A stretch of DNA of 64,000 nt from CAVYUC01 sp963783085. Lineage in GTDB: Bacteria > Bacteroidota > Bacteroidia > Bacteroidales > Prolixibacteraceae. Made by a program: the position numbers and the translations under genes. The stretch is from the NCBI GenBank assembly GCA_963783085.1, contig CAWAMJ010000002.1, positions 558,001 to 622,000 of the forward strand, given 5' to 3'. The notes under the pieces were generated by a model, which saw only the letters and a program-made list of their open reading frames with translations, did not search any database and was not told where the DNA came from. Below, piece after piece: positions 1 through 8,763 of this stretch; position 1 is the first letter of the stretch, and each line of letters begins with the position of its first letter.

Positions 1-524
1 TAACGGTAACCGCACTACTTTTAAAAATTGCGGCCTACGCGCTTCAGAAATTTCCGCAGTTCAATGCCAGCCTCGATTACCAGAACGAAAAAATTATTTA
101 CAAGCATTATTTCAACATTGGAATTGCCGTGGATACGCCGCAGGGATTGCTGGTTCCGGTGGTTCGCGACGTGAATAAAAAATCGCTGAAAGAATTGGCC
201 GCAGAACTGACCGAACTGGCAGAAAAAGCCCGTAACAAAAAACTGTCGCTCGATGAATTGCAGGGCGGTAATTTCACGATTTCGAATTTGGGCGGAATTG
301 GCGGAACAGCATTCACACCCATTGTTTTACCGCCACAGGTGGCCATTCTGGGAGTTTCGCGGGCGCAATACAAACCTGTTTTTACCGGCGACGATTTTGA
401 AAAGAAACTGGTTATCCCGCTGTCGCTTTCCTACGACCACCGGATAATCGACGGCGCCGACGGAGCCCGGTTCCTTCGTTGGATTTGCGATGTAATTGAA
501 GATCCGTTTGCCATGCTATTTTAG
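1..524 (+). CDS. 2-oxoacid dehydrogenase E2 acyltransferase, C-terminal part
   Basis: Partial gene: the frame is open from base 3 and the start lies before the window. The visible 173 residues are the catalytic (chloramphenicol acetyltransferase-like) domain of a dihydrolipoamide acyltransferase, which moves the acyl group from lipoamide to CoA in a pyruvate or branched-chain 2-oxoacid dehydrogenase complex. The active-site motif DHRIIDGADGARF near the end supplies the catalytic His and Asp. The lipoyl and E1/E3-binding domains are outside the window. Five bases separate it from lpdA, so the two are co-transcribed. Which 2-oxoacid is used cannot be told from this part. Confidence 0.93.
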   Translation, partial: TVTALLLKIAAYALQKFPQFNASLDYQNEKIIYKHYFNIGIAVDTPQGLLVPVVRDVNKKSLKELAAELTELAEKARNKKLSLDELQGGNFTISNLGGIGGTAFTPIVLPPQVAILGVSRAQYKPVFTGDDFEKKLVIPLSLSYDHRIIDGADGARFLRWICDVIEDPFAMLF

Positions 525-529
525 AAGAT

Positions 530-1948
530 ATGAGTGAAAACAAGATACATGAATTGGTTATTATTGGGGCCGGGCCGGGTGGTTACCGGGCCGCATTTAT
601 GGCAGCCGACCTCGGGCTTTCGGTAACACTGGTCGATCCGGAAATAAATCCCGGCGGCGTTTGTTTGTACCGTGGCTGCATTCCCACCAAAGCGCTGCTG
701 CATTTGGCAAAAATTAAAAAAGATGCCGAACATGCCAGCGAAATGGGAATCAATTTTACCGTTTCGGAAGTGGATGTTGAAAAAGTACGAAACTGGAAAA
801 ACAGCGTCGTAAAAAAACTCACCGGCGGCCTCGGACAACTGGTAAAAGCGCGAAAAATCAATTACATAAGAGGTTTTGCCCGATTTCTCGATTCCAAAAC
901 ATTGGAAATTGAGGAATCGAAAGGCGGAAAGCAAAAAATCGCGTTCCGAAATGCAATCATTGCCACGGGTGTGAAACCTATTCATCTGCCTGGAATCGAC
1001 ATGGAAAACCCGCTGATAATGAATTCCGCCGAATCGCTTGAACTCAACAACATTCCGGGAAGTTTGCTCGTAATTGGAGGCGGTTACATCGGGCTTGAAA
1101 TGGCTACCATTTATCATGCTTTTAATACCGAAGTTTCGATTGCAGAGCTTACGGATAATTTTATGCCGGGAATGGACAACGATTTGGTGGAAACCTACAA
1201 AAAAACGGGAAAGGATATGTTCAAAGACATTTTCCTGGAAACCAAAGTAGCGGCAATTAAAAAGGAAAAAGAGCGGTTAAAAGTGGAGTTCGAAGACAAA
1301 CAGGGGAAAAAGTTCAGTAAAAAATACGATAAAGTTTTAATTGCCGTGGGGCAGCAACCCAACACAGAAAAGCTGGGGCTCGAAAACCTTTCGCTGGAAA
1401 AGGATGAAAAAGGGTTCATTAAAGTAAACGAACGCCAGCAAACCAGCGAAAAAAACATTTATGCAATCGGCGATATTGCCGGCCAACCGCTGCTGGCGCA
1501 TAAAGCCAGCTACGAAGGACGGGTGGCGGCGGAAGTCATCGCCGGAAAAAAAGCGGCCAACGATGCACATGCCATTCCGGCGGTAATTTATACCGAGCCC
1601 GAGATTGCCACCTGCGGGTTGAGCGAAAAAGAGGCAAAAGAGAAAAACCTGAAATACAAAGTGGTTAAATTTCCCTGGCCTGCTTCGGGAAGAGCCGTTG
1701 CAATGAATGCAGGCGCCGGATTTACCAAGCTAATCGTTAATACGGAAAATGAACGGATTTTAGGCGCCGGGATTGTTGGCAAAAATGCCGGCGACATGAT
1801 TGCAGAATTGGTTGTAGCGATAGAAATGGGAGCCACCGCCGAAGATGTGGCGCTGAGTATCCACCCGCACCCTACCCTCTCGGAAACCATTATGGAAGCC
1901 GCCGAAATGTTTTACGGCCACCCGGCACACACTGTTGTGAAAAAGTAA
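530..1948 (+). CDS. lpdA: Dihydrolipoyl dehydrogenase (E3)
   Basis: A 472-residue flavoprotein that reoxidises dihydrolipoamide with NAD+ in 2-oxoacid dehydrogenase complexes. The FAD-binding GAGPGG is at residues 13-18, the redox-active disulfide pair C45/C50 sits in GGVCLYRGCIP, and a second nucleotide-binding glycine cluster (VIGGGYIGLE) follows mid-protein. The C-terminal HPTLSE gives the H447/E452 proton relay. The length is normal for the family. It starts five bases after the E2 stop, so it belongs to the same operon, and a universal stress protein gene follows after 18 bases. Confidence 0.97.
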   Translation: MSENKIHELVIIGAGPGGYRAAFMAADLGLSVTLVDPEINPGGVCLYRGCIPTKALLHLAKIKKDAEHASEMGINFTVSEVDVEKVRNWKNSVVKKLTGGLGQLVKARKINYIRGFARFLDSKTLEIEESKGGKQKIAFRNAIIATGVKPIHLPGIDMENPLIMNSAESLELNNIPGSLLVIGGGYIGLEMATIYHAFNTEVSIAELTDNFMPGMDNDLVETYKKTGKDMFKDIFLETKVAAIKKEKERLKVEFEDKQGKKFSKKYDKVLIAVGQQPNTEKLGLENLSLEKDEKGFIKVNERQQTSEKNIYAIGDIAGQPLLAHKASYEGRVAAEVIAGKKAANDAHAIPAVIYTEPEIATCGLSEKEAKEKNLKYKVVKFPWPASGRAVAMNAGAGFTKLIVNTENERILGAGIVGKNAGDMIAELVVAIEMGATAEDVALSIHPHPTLSETIMEAAEMFYGHPAHTVVKK

Positions 1949-1966
1949 TTAAATATTCAAACCGTT

Positions 1967-2830
1967 ATGAAGACAATTATTTTAAATGATTTAAACAGTA
2001 AATGGGAAACCATTATTCCATACGGATTGCACCTGGCAAAATCTCTGGAATCAGAAACCGACGTGCTTCACGTAATAGATTCCCGGATGCACCAGGCGCA
2101 ATATACATCATACTCCGATTCACAGTCGATTACACCGGATGGCAACACACTTTCGCAAAGCGAAATCATTCAGCGTGAACGAAACCGTGCCAACCTTCAA
2201 TTTGACAAAACCCTGAGCGCTGAGGTGTCGCGGTTAAATTATCCGTTGAAGGTAAACCGGGAGATTGCAGAAAACAGCATAGTTGATGAACTTCAGAAAA
2301 GAGCAGAAGAAAATTCCGACAGCTTGTTTATTATCAGCTCTGAACCCGATAATTACAATTTCGATTCGGCTGACGATATTCTTAGTACCCTAAAGGAATC
2401 GGGAATAAAAGCATTACTCGTACCGCCGAAAACGGAGTTCAAAGAATTCAAGCGAATAATTTTACCTGTCGATTTCATGTCGGAAAACACTAAATGTTAC
2501 CAGCGTATTCAGTTTCTGACTGAACATTTCAACCCTTTGATAGACGCAGTAGATGTAGCGACCAAACATAATTATGCCGATTTGGAAATGAAAGGCGAAG
2601 CCTGGAAAAAAGTAACCAACGACTTTTTTCTTCACTCCACGTTGAAATTGAACATTCTGGAAGGCGATGATTTCGCGGAAACATTCGTCAGTTACGTGAA
2701 CAGGAATTATCCGGATTTGATTCTGCTGTTGCAACAAAAAGCAGATTCGGGCGACAATATTTTTACGGGAACAAACCCGCTGGCAATTGCCGAAAAAACA
2801 AAAACGCCGGTTTTGCTCTGTTACGCCTGA
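1967..2830 (+). CDS. Universal stress protein, tandem UspA domains
   Basis: A 287-residue protein with two UspA-like halves (about 1-145 and 150-287), the usual double form in Bacteroidota. The second half opens with the strand FKRIILPVDF, typical of a UspA domain start. The canonical ATP-binding G-2x-G-9x-G-S/T motif is not clear in either half, so nucleotide binding is uncertain. Such proteins accumulate under starvation, hypoxia or other stress; the partner is unknown. It starts 18 bases after lpdA and may be read through from that operon. It opens a run of stress-type genes that extends to about 28 kb. Confidence 0.85.
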   Translation: MKTIILNDLNSKWETIIPYGLHLAKSLESETDVLHVIDSRMHQAQYTSYSDSQSITPDGNTLSQSEIIQRERNRANLQFDKTLSAEVSRLNYPLKVNREIAENSIVDELQKRAEENSDSLFIISSEPDNYNFDSADDILSTLKESGIKALLVPPKTEFKEFKRIILPVDFMSENTKCYQRIQFLTEHFNPLIDAVDVATKHNYADLEMKGEAWKKVTNDFFLHSTLKLNILEGDDFAETFVSYVNRNYPDLILLLQQKADSGDNIFTGTNPLAIAEKTKTPVLLCYA

Positions 2831-2993
2831 TGGAATTAAATGCATCCGGCATTTTGAGGAATTGTTCCACATTATTATGAAAAAAAGTGCTGGCAAATAT
2901 TAAAATATCATTATAAAACAGCAGGTTACGAACATTACATAACTCTGGCACATTTTTGCAGTAATAGAAGGTTAATTTAAAAAAGCTGAAATC

Positions 2994-3743
2994 ATGAAAC
3001 GTAGTTTAAAAAATTTAAAAGGATATTCCATACAAGCCATCGACGGAGAAAAAGGAAAGGTGAAAAATTTTTTGTTTGATGACGACACCTGGGTAATCAG
3101 ATATATCGAAGCTGACCTTGGTAATTTCTTTTCGGAAAAAAGAGTATTGATACCCAGGGAACATTTGGGTGAACCACTTTGGGATGAAAAACATTTTCCG
3201 GTGGAACTAACCGTAAAAAGGATTGAAAACTCACCCAGTCTTGAATTTGACCTGCCTGTATCGAGAAAATATGAACAGGAACTGATGGAACATTACGAAT
3301 TAAAACCATACTGGCCGGCAAGTATCGCAGCATATTCAGGCAGGGAATCGATGTTCAATCCCAACAATCCGTTCAGGACGCCGAAACACATTGTTGACGA
3401 AAAGCAACTTCAGACCAACCTAAGAAGTTTCAGCGAAATAAGGGGTTATTACATTAATGCAACGGACGAACGATTCGGCCATGTTGCGGATTTAATTATT
3501 GACGACAGTGACTGGCAGATTCTTTATGTGGTTGTGGATACGAAAAATATCGTTCCGTGGAGCAAACAGGTAATGCTTCCGATAGAACTGGTTGAAGAAA
3601 TCAGTTTTTTAGACAAGGAAGCTGTTATCAACCTGCCAAAGGAAACCATAAAAAATGCACCGGAATACAATCCATCGCTGGCTGTTAACGCTGAATACGA
3701 ACAGGTTTTGCATGATTTTTATGGCCGCAGAATAATTAATTGA
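2994..3743 (+). CDS. PRC-barrel domain protein
   Basis: A 249-residue soluble protein with two PRC-barrel repeats. The first (about 1-75) begins KNLKGYSIQAIDGEKGKV. The second (about 145-225) begins RGYYINATDERFGHV and holds IDDSDWQILYVVVDT, matching the DDDTWVIRYIEADL block of the first. PRC-barrels are small beta-barrels found alone in many stress-linked bacterial proteins and at the end of RimM. No catalytic residues are evident and the ligand is unknown. It lies between universal stress protein and dodecin genes, suggesting a role in the same stress response. Confidence 0.85.
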   Translation: MKRSLKNLKGYSIQAIDGEKGKVKNFLFDDDTWVIRYIEADLGNFFSEKRVLIPREHLGEPLWDEKHFPVELTVKRIENSPSLEFDLPVSRKYEQELMEHYELKPYWPASIAAYSGRESMFNPNNPFRTPKHIVDEKQLQTNLRSFSEIRGYYINATDERFGHVADLIIDDSDWQILYVVVDTKNIVPWSKQVMLPIELVEEISFLDKEAVINLPKETIKNAPEYNPSLAVNAEYEQVLHDFYGRRIIN

Positions 3744-3837
3744 CGGTTAAACTGAAACTGACTGAACCGGCAGAATCGCTGTTGATACAGCAGGGCAGTT
3801 GGCTGTTAAAATTGTATAACCAATAAAATGATTCATT

Positions 3838-4041
3838 ATGAGAAAAATTGTAAAAATTATTGAAGTAATTGCTACTTCCGACAAAGGGTTTACCGAAGCT
3901 ACACAAAATGCATTGGAAGAAGCTTCGAAATCCGTAAAAAACATCAAGTCTATTTACATCAAGGAAATGAACGCAAATGTTGAAAACAACAAAATTGTGT
4001 CATACGCCGTAAATGCAAAAATTTCGTTTACCCTCGAGTAA
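3838..4041 (+). CDS. Dodecin family flavin-binding protein
   Basis: A 67-residue protein with the full dodecin pattern: an N-terminal strand (KIVKIIEVIATS), one helix (the GFTEATQNALEEASKSV stretch), then two strands ending in KISFTLE. Dodecins assemble as hollow dodecamers that store or buffer flavins (FMN, riboflavin or lumichrome). The length is typical (65-70 residues). A strong intrinsic terminator follows nine bases after the stop, so this is the last gene of its transcript. Confidence 0.88.
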   Translation: MRKIVKIIEVIATSDKGFTEATQNALEEASKSVKNIKSIYIKEMNANVENNKIVSYAVNAKISFTLE

Positions 4042-4049
4042 AGAACAGA

Positions 4050-4079
4050 AACACTGCCCGGAAACAGGCAGTGTTTTTT
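4050..4079 (+). terminator. Intrinsic terminator after dodecin gene
   Basis: A perfect 9-bp stem (AACACTGCC with GGCAGTGTT), an 8-base loop and a run of T. It closes the dodecin transcript and separates it from the GAPDH gene downstream. Confidence 0.9.
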
Positions 4080-4214
4080 AATTTGATTTACGATCCTGCA
4101 GCGCGTGTAAAAGTCAACTGATTGAAAACATTTGCCGTTAAAATTCAGGTTTAACCACCTTCAAACCGGATAATAATAACTTTTCATACTTCTGACATAA
4201 AAAAAACAAAAATC

Positions 4215-5202
4215 ATGATTAAAGTAGCAATAAACGGCCTTGGGAGAATCGGAAGGGCAGTGCTTAAAATAGTACTGGATAATCCTGACATACAAGTCGC
4301 AGGAATAAACGATCTTATTCCTGTTGAAAATTTAGCCTATTTACTGAAATACGATTCAGTTTACGGCAAATTTGAAAAAGAGATTGATTTCGACGAACAC
4401 AACCTGATAATTTCGGAAAGCAAATACAGGGTTTACAATGAAAAAGACCCTGCAAACCTGCCATGGAAAGATTTGGACATTGACGTGGTTTTTGAATGTA
4501 CCGGAATATTTACAAAAACCGACGGATTAAAAAAGCACATTGAAGCAGGCGCCAAACATGCCATACTTTCGGCCCCGGCAAAAAGCGAGGATATCATTAC
4601 TGTCGTTCATGGAGTAAACAGCGCCGGCGGAGATACCCAATATTTTTCGTGCGCATCGTGCACAACCAACTGCATTACACCGGTAGTTGAAATAATGGAA
4701 AGAAAACTGGGCGTTAAAAAAGCGATGCTGACCACCATTCATGCCTACACTTCGAGCCAGGGAATTGTAGACAGTCCGTCGAAAAAAATGCGTCGCGGAC
4801 GGGCAGGTGCGGTAAATCTTAGTGCCAACATCAACCGGTGCAGCACAGGCAACAACCAAAGTTTTAACCAATCTGAAAGGAAAATTTGACGGCGTGGCTG
4901 TGCGGGTGCCAGTGCCGGTGGGTTCAATTGCCGATATTGTATTTCTGACTGAAAAACCGACTTCTGCGGACGAACTGAAAAAAATATTCAAGGAAGAAGC
5001 AAATTCAGAAAAATACAAAGGAATTCTCGAAGTCAGTGAAGAAGAGCTGGTTTCATCAGACATCATAAAAAATCCTGCGGCATCGATCGTCGATCTCACC
5101 ATGCTGCAGGTTGTGGACGGCGATATGGTAAAAATTATGGCCTGGTACGACAACGAATGGGGCTACGCAAACCAGATGGTGCGGGAAGCACTGCAGTATT
5201 GA
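4215..5202 (+). pseudogene. gap: Glyceraldehyde-3-phosphate dehydrogenase, interrupted by +1 frameshift
   Basis: Type I GAPDH converting glyceraldehyde-3-phosphate to 1,3-bisphosphoglycerate in glycolysis. The NAD-binding GLGRIGR is at residues 8-14, catalytic C149 lies in SCTTNC and H176 in the IHAYT motif. The reading frame breaks after codon 202 (CTT, 4818-4820). One extra A at 4821 moves the rest (VPTSTGAA through the terminal WYDNEWGYANQMV block) into the next frame; removing it gives a normal protein of about 328 residues. Both halves are well conserved, so this is a recent mutation, a sequencing error or, less likely, recoding. As written, the first frame ends at 4889, cutting the protein inside the catalytic domain. 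A palindrome array follows the stop. Confidence 0.92.
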
Positions 5203-5231
5203 CGTTTACACATAAAACGTTCTGCTTTCAT

Positions 5232-5668
5232 GCGTCAAGCGGTTTGATCCGCTGGACGCGTAAATGAGGTTTATCCTTCAATAAAAAGGAATAAGAAAGT
5301 ATTGCTCTATGCGTCAAGCGGTTTGATCCGCTCGACGCGTAAATGAGGTTTATCCTTTAATAAAAAGGAATAAGAAAATAAAAAATAAGAAACAAAAAAT
5401 AAGGAATAAGAAAGTATAGTTCTATGCATCAAGCGGTTTGATCCGCTAGACGCGTAAAAATGAGTTTTATCCTTTAATAAAAAGGAATAAGAAAATAAAA
5501 AATAAGAAACAAAAAATAAGGAATAAGAAAGTATTGCTCTATGCGTCAAGCGGTTTGATCCGCTCGACGCATAAAACGTTCTGCATCCCATGCGTCAAGC
5601 GGTTTGATCCGCTAGACGCATAAAACGTTCTGCATCCCATGCGTCAAGCGGTTTGATCCGCTGGACGC
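5232..5668. repeat. Six-copy palindromic tandem repeat array
   Basis: Six copies of a 28-base palindrome lie at 5232-5259, 5311-5338, 5426-5453, 5543-5570, 5592-5619 and 5641-5668. Each folds as GCGTC-A-AGCGG, loop TTTGAT, CCGCT-N-GACGC (copy 3 begins GCATC). The single internal mismatch position N is G, C, A, C, A, G in order. Copies 4-6 are spaced exactly 49 bases apart with an ACGTTCTGC linker. Copies 1-4 are separated by AT-rich linkers of 51 to 89 bases that carry a second small hairpin (CCTTT/AAAGG) and recurrent GGAATAAGAAA blocks. No protein in this stretch is believable. The rest of the gap, 5669-5896, shows nothing clear. Confidence 0.92.
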
Positions 5669-5896
5669 GTAAAACGTTCTGCTTCCCAATGAGGCGAAAC
5701 GAAATAGTTAAGAAATTTATTTCCTGCCAATACATACAAAAAGCAGCTTAAACAAACGAATCTTTCTCCGTGTTTTGAATATAGTCTCGTTTTCAGGAAT
5801 AAAACCATTGACAGTTAAACATTATCAGTTGGAAAACGTTGAAAAAAAAGAGGTTAAAACTAATATCATATTCGATAATTCTAAAACATAGTCAAA

Positions 5897-6508
5897 ATGA
5901 AAAAAAACAAACTTTTTTGGGGCTGGTTAATTGCAGCAACTTTATTATTGGCCGGGAACGCCTGTACCAACAGTCCGAGAAATACCGGCGACGAAAATGA
6001 CACTACAGCTGTGGAAACGGACATGAACATGACTGGAAGTGAAAACTATCAGGGTGAACAGGTGGATAAAGCCGTTTGTGTTTTACATCCCACCGAGGGA
6101 AACAACGTAACGGGAACAATAACCTTTACACGAAGCGGCTCAGGAGTGAAAGTTGTTGCCGACATCCAGGGGCTCACGCCCGGAAAACACGGATTTCACG
6201 TTCACCAATACGGTGATTGTTCGGCAGAAGACGGAACTTCGGCCGGAGGGCATTTCAATCCTGAAAATAAAAATCACGGCGGTCCTGACGATGCAGAAAG
6301 GCATGTTGGCGACCTTGGCAATATTGAAGCCGATAGTAACGGAACAGCACATCTCGAAATGGAAGACGATGTTATTAGCCTGGACGGAGCGCACTCAATC
6401 ATCGGAAGGGGAATCATTGTTCACGCCGGTGAAGACGATCTTACGTCGCAACCAACCGGAGATGCCGGTGCAAGAGTGGCCTGCGGAGTGATTGGTATTG
6501 CAGAGTAA
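5897..6508 (+). CDS. sodC: Cu/Zn superoxide dismutase lipoprotein
   Basis: A 203-residue exported superoxide dismutase. The signal peptide ends in a lipobox (LAGNAC, C23), so the enzyme should be lipid-anchored at the envelope, followed by a flexible Asn/Thr/Asp-rich linker (24-55). The Cu/Zn fold carries the copper ligands in GFHVHQYGDC, the zinc-loop histidines in GGHFNPENKNHGGPDDAERHVGD and a last ligand in GRGIIVHAGEDD. It removes superoxide outside the cytoplasm. It is a single gene with its own terminator-like hairpin downstream. Its pairing with the cytoplasmic SOD near 23 kb fits the stress theme of the region. Confidence 0.95.
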   Translation: MKKNKLFWGWLIAATLLLAGNACTNSPRNTGDENDTTAVETDMNMTGSENYQGEQVDKAVCVLHPTEGNNVTGTITFTRSGSGVKVVADIQGLTPGKHGFHVHQYGDCSAEDGTSAGGHFNPENKNHGGPDDAERHVGDLGNIEADSNGTAHLEMEDDVISLDGAHSIIGRGIIVHAGEDDLTSQPTGDAGARVACGVIGIAE

Positions 6509-6521
6509 AAACAGGCAACCA

Positions 6522-6562
6522 TTTTCCGGAAAACATGAAATATTTTTCCGGAAAACTTTTTT
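6522..6562 (+). terminator. Terminator-like inverted repeat after sodC
   Basis: Two copies of the self-complementary word TTTTCCGGAAAA (6522-6533 and 6544-6555) can pair as a 12-bp stem with a 10-base loop, followed by CTTTTTT. It lies 14 bases after the sodC stop. Confidence 0.75.
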
Positions 6563-6857
6563 ATTATTTGTCTTTAGGATACGCGAAAGAAGGATTATGT
6601 CCTTCTTTTTTATTTACGTTAGGCGATTGAAGCGCCCGAAAATCGGCTCGCATTAAAAAGTTGTGGAGAAATAAAATTGATTGCCAGATGAAAAGATTGA
6701 AAATTCCCATCTCTGCAATATTCTGCCGGAGGCTTTCATCTTTGCCTTGGTATGTGTTTAACGTGCATTGGATTTTCTACTTAATTGAAGAACATCGATT
6801 AACGATTTTAGATTGCAGAAGTCAACTCCCGGGAGCATCAAAATTGTTCTAAAATCT

Positions 6858-7009
6858 AATATTGAGTCCACTCCGAAAAGTCAAAAACCCCTAAATCTTC
6901 AAGGGGACTCTGAAGAGTTCATTGATTTTCAACAAGTTCCCCTTTAGGGGTCAGGGGTAAAGAAGTTGAAAATCAATGAACTCAGACTTTTCGGAGCAGA
7001 CTCAATATT
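6858..7009. repeat. MITE-like nested palindromic element
   Basis: About 152 bases that fold on themselves. The outer 25-base arms (6858-6882 and 6985-7009) are complementary at all but two positions. Inner 19-base arms (6915-6933 and 6965-6983) pair perfectly. Two CCCCT/AGGGG-type hairpins sit between the arms. There is no coding capacity. The C4/G4 cores resemble short intergenic repeats common in Bacteroidota genomes (from memory, not checked). Elsewhere in the gap, a short open frame at 6661-6852 has no support. A second palindrome (TTGTCAG, 7-base loop, CTGACAA) lies at about 7073-7093. Confidence 0.8.
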
Positions 7010-7268
7010 TAGTTAACGCTGACATGTCTTACGACGATGTCAGGTTCCGGGAAAAACCAACGAAGCATAAACTTGTCAGCGCCCGCCTGACAACGTTACG
7101 GAGGTTGAATTTAAAGGCCTTGTACTTTCCTTCCCTTTCTGTTTGAGGAGGCATGACGAATCCAACGGCTTTCGCTCCACAAAAAATTAAACTGAATCCG
7201 AAAATCCCACAGACGCACCGTAAACCTTTCACTGTTTTTTCACGTAAGTTTTTGGTTGATTGATCCTG

Positions 7269-7988
7269 CTACACGGGAACGTTGAATTCGGTGACGTTGA
7301 CATAAGTTCCGCTGGGCCTTGTTTTCAGTTGCTGAATTACGGCCGCTACCGTTTTCGCCGCTTTCTCAGGAGTTGGCATCTGATTGGAATTCTTTGCACT
7401 TTTCAGGCGTTTCAGAACCGGAAATTTATCTACTTCATTAAAGCTGCAGACATAATCCTGCATTTTACTGTTGATGTACCCTGGCGACAATGCACAAAAA
7501 TGCGTTTGCGGTTGTTCTTTCGAATAAAGGTTAATCAACAAATTTAATGTTGCCTTGGAAAGCGCATATGCATTCATTCCGCGATTGCCGGAAACAGCAG
7601 CTCCTGACGAAATTGCCACAACCTGATCCACTTTTTCCAAAGAATCAAAAAGTACATCAATTATTATTTTATTGGCCCATACATTTACATCCATTACCTT
7701 TTGAATTTCAGAAATGCTGGTTTCCTTTAAATCTTTGATCGCATTAACAACACCGGCATTCAGAATGACTAAATCAAGAGCATTCAAATGTTTCACCAGC
7801 TGTTTCAAATTATCTTCCAATTCCGCAAAGTGTGAGATATCCTGCGAAATAAAATGGAAGTTTTCGTATTGCTGCAGCAAACGATTTTCGCTTCTGCCAA
7901 TTCCATAAACTTCGCAGTTATTTTCCAGATAGTGAAGCGCCAGGCCAAACCCCAATCCGGAACTGGTGCCTGTAATTAGTACTTTCAT
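7269..7988 (-). CDS. Short-chain dehydrogenase/reductase
   Basis: A 239-residue classical SDR oxidoreductase with a Rossmann fold. The cofactor motif TGTSSGLG is at residues 7-14, the structural motif LNAGV is mid-protein, and the catalytic Ser lies in AISSG and Tyr/Lys in YALSK. The length is typical for classical SDRs. The substrate cannot be predicted. It stands alone on the minus strand between the repeat-rich gap and a plus-strand membrane protein, so it is probably transcribed by itself. Confidence 0.9.
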   Translation of the reverse strand: MKVLITGTSSGLGFGLALHYLENNCEVYGIGRSENRLLQQYENFHFISQDISHFAELEDNLKQLVKHLNALDLVILNAGVVNAIKDLKETSISEIQKVMDVNVWANKIIIDVLFDSLEKVDQVVAISSGAAVSGNRGMNAYALSKATLNLLINLYSKEQPQTHFCALSPGYINSKMQDYVCSFNEVDKFPVLKRLKSAKNSNQMPTPEKAAKTVAAVIQQLKTRPSGTYVNVTEFNVPV

Positions 7989-8344
7989 GTCTTTGATACT
8001 TAGGTGCCTAACTCCATAACGAAATTAGTGCTTTAAATTCATTCGTCAATACTGGCCATTGAGGAATTTTTACACGCCTATGGAAAATATTTCGCAAATC
8101 AGGCACGGGTGGCGCACAACCTAAAAATGTTCAACTGGCACTAAAACCTGCCAAAAAAAATGGAATACTTGCCCGATTAGAGTGATGGCGTACTTTTGCG
8201 GGCTTTCTATCCGGTTTTTGAAAAAACAAATATGCCGGCGGGAACAATCAGTTGAAAGTTATAATTGCATTTCATTAAAATTCAGCACTGTGGCATAGTA
8301 TTTTCAGCATTTTACAACGAAACAAAAAAATTAAAAAAACAGAT
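7989..8344. other. Gene-free 356-base interval
   Basis: A divergent intergenic region between the SDR gene and a membrane protein gene; promoters for both must lie here. No ORF, RNA gene or clear consensus promoter was seen. A near sigma-54 box at 8136-8151 has GG and GC one base too far apart. Confidence 0.6.
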
Positions 8345-8746
8345 ATGAACGGTATAATTTACGGTACGCTGTACCTCGTTTCGCTGGCATTTTTAATTAC
8401 CCTGTTTTTCACTTTTTTATTGAAGAACAGAGGGCCATGGGGAACTTTTTGGACCTTTTTCGTTATTGTGCTGCTTGCCGTTTTTGCAGCCGATGTTTGG
8501 ATAGGACCCATAGGCCCATACTTTTACGAGGATGTGTATTGGGTACCGCCGCTCGCCGTTGGGCTGTTAATTGCGTTGTTACTTGCAGCGACTACTCCCA
8601 GTCCGAAAACAAGGAGCGAATTAGATCTGGAACGGAAAGAAATTGCCGATGATCAGACAAGGATAACGGTTGGAGTATTTTTTTGGTTTCTGTTCGTTAT
8701 CCTGCTGGTTCTTATCATTGCAGGCATGTTTAATAATATTCATTAA
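8345..8746 (+). CDS. Small integral membrane protein, unknown
   Basis: A 133-residue protein not assigned to a family. It has three or four predicted membrane segments (about 4-25, 32-50, 65-82 and 108-130) and one short charged cytoplasmic stretch (SPKTRSELDLERKEIADDQ, about 88-106). The loop between helices 2 and 3 is rich in Trp, Tyr and Pro. It is followed after 17 bases by the TonB-like gene and the two are probably co-transcribed. No function can be claimed. Confidence 0.75.
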   Translation: MNGIIYGTLYLVSLAFLITLFFTFLLKNRGPWGTFWTFFVIVLLAVFAADVWIGPIGPYFYEDVYWVPPLAVGLLIALLLAATTPSPKTRSELDLERKEIADDQTRITVGVFFWFLFVILLVLIIAGMFNNIH

Positions 8747-8763
8747 CATAAAAATTTATAGTC

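Noticed and set aside
521..1117. 198-residue antisense ORF over lpdA
   Set aside because: Shadow of lpdA in another frame, with no start signal or recognisable protein.
5307..5591. 94-residue antisense ORF with internal repeats
   Set aside because: It is a translation of the palindrome array; its repeated segments only mirror the DNA repeats.
5232..5668. CRISPR array
   Set aside because: The repeats are palindromes with linkers that are themselves repeated, unequal in length, and no cas genes are near.
6661..6852. 63-residue ORF before the nested palindrome
   Set aside because: No homology, no ribosome site, in a repeat-rich gap.
7029..7232. 67-residue minus-strand ORF
   Set aside because: Composition unlike a protein and lies over palindromes.
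8136..8151. Sigma-54 promoter (TGGCAC...TGC)
   Set aside because: The GG and GC doublets are 11 instead of 10 bases apart, and it lies about 190 bases from the plus-strand gene.
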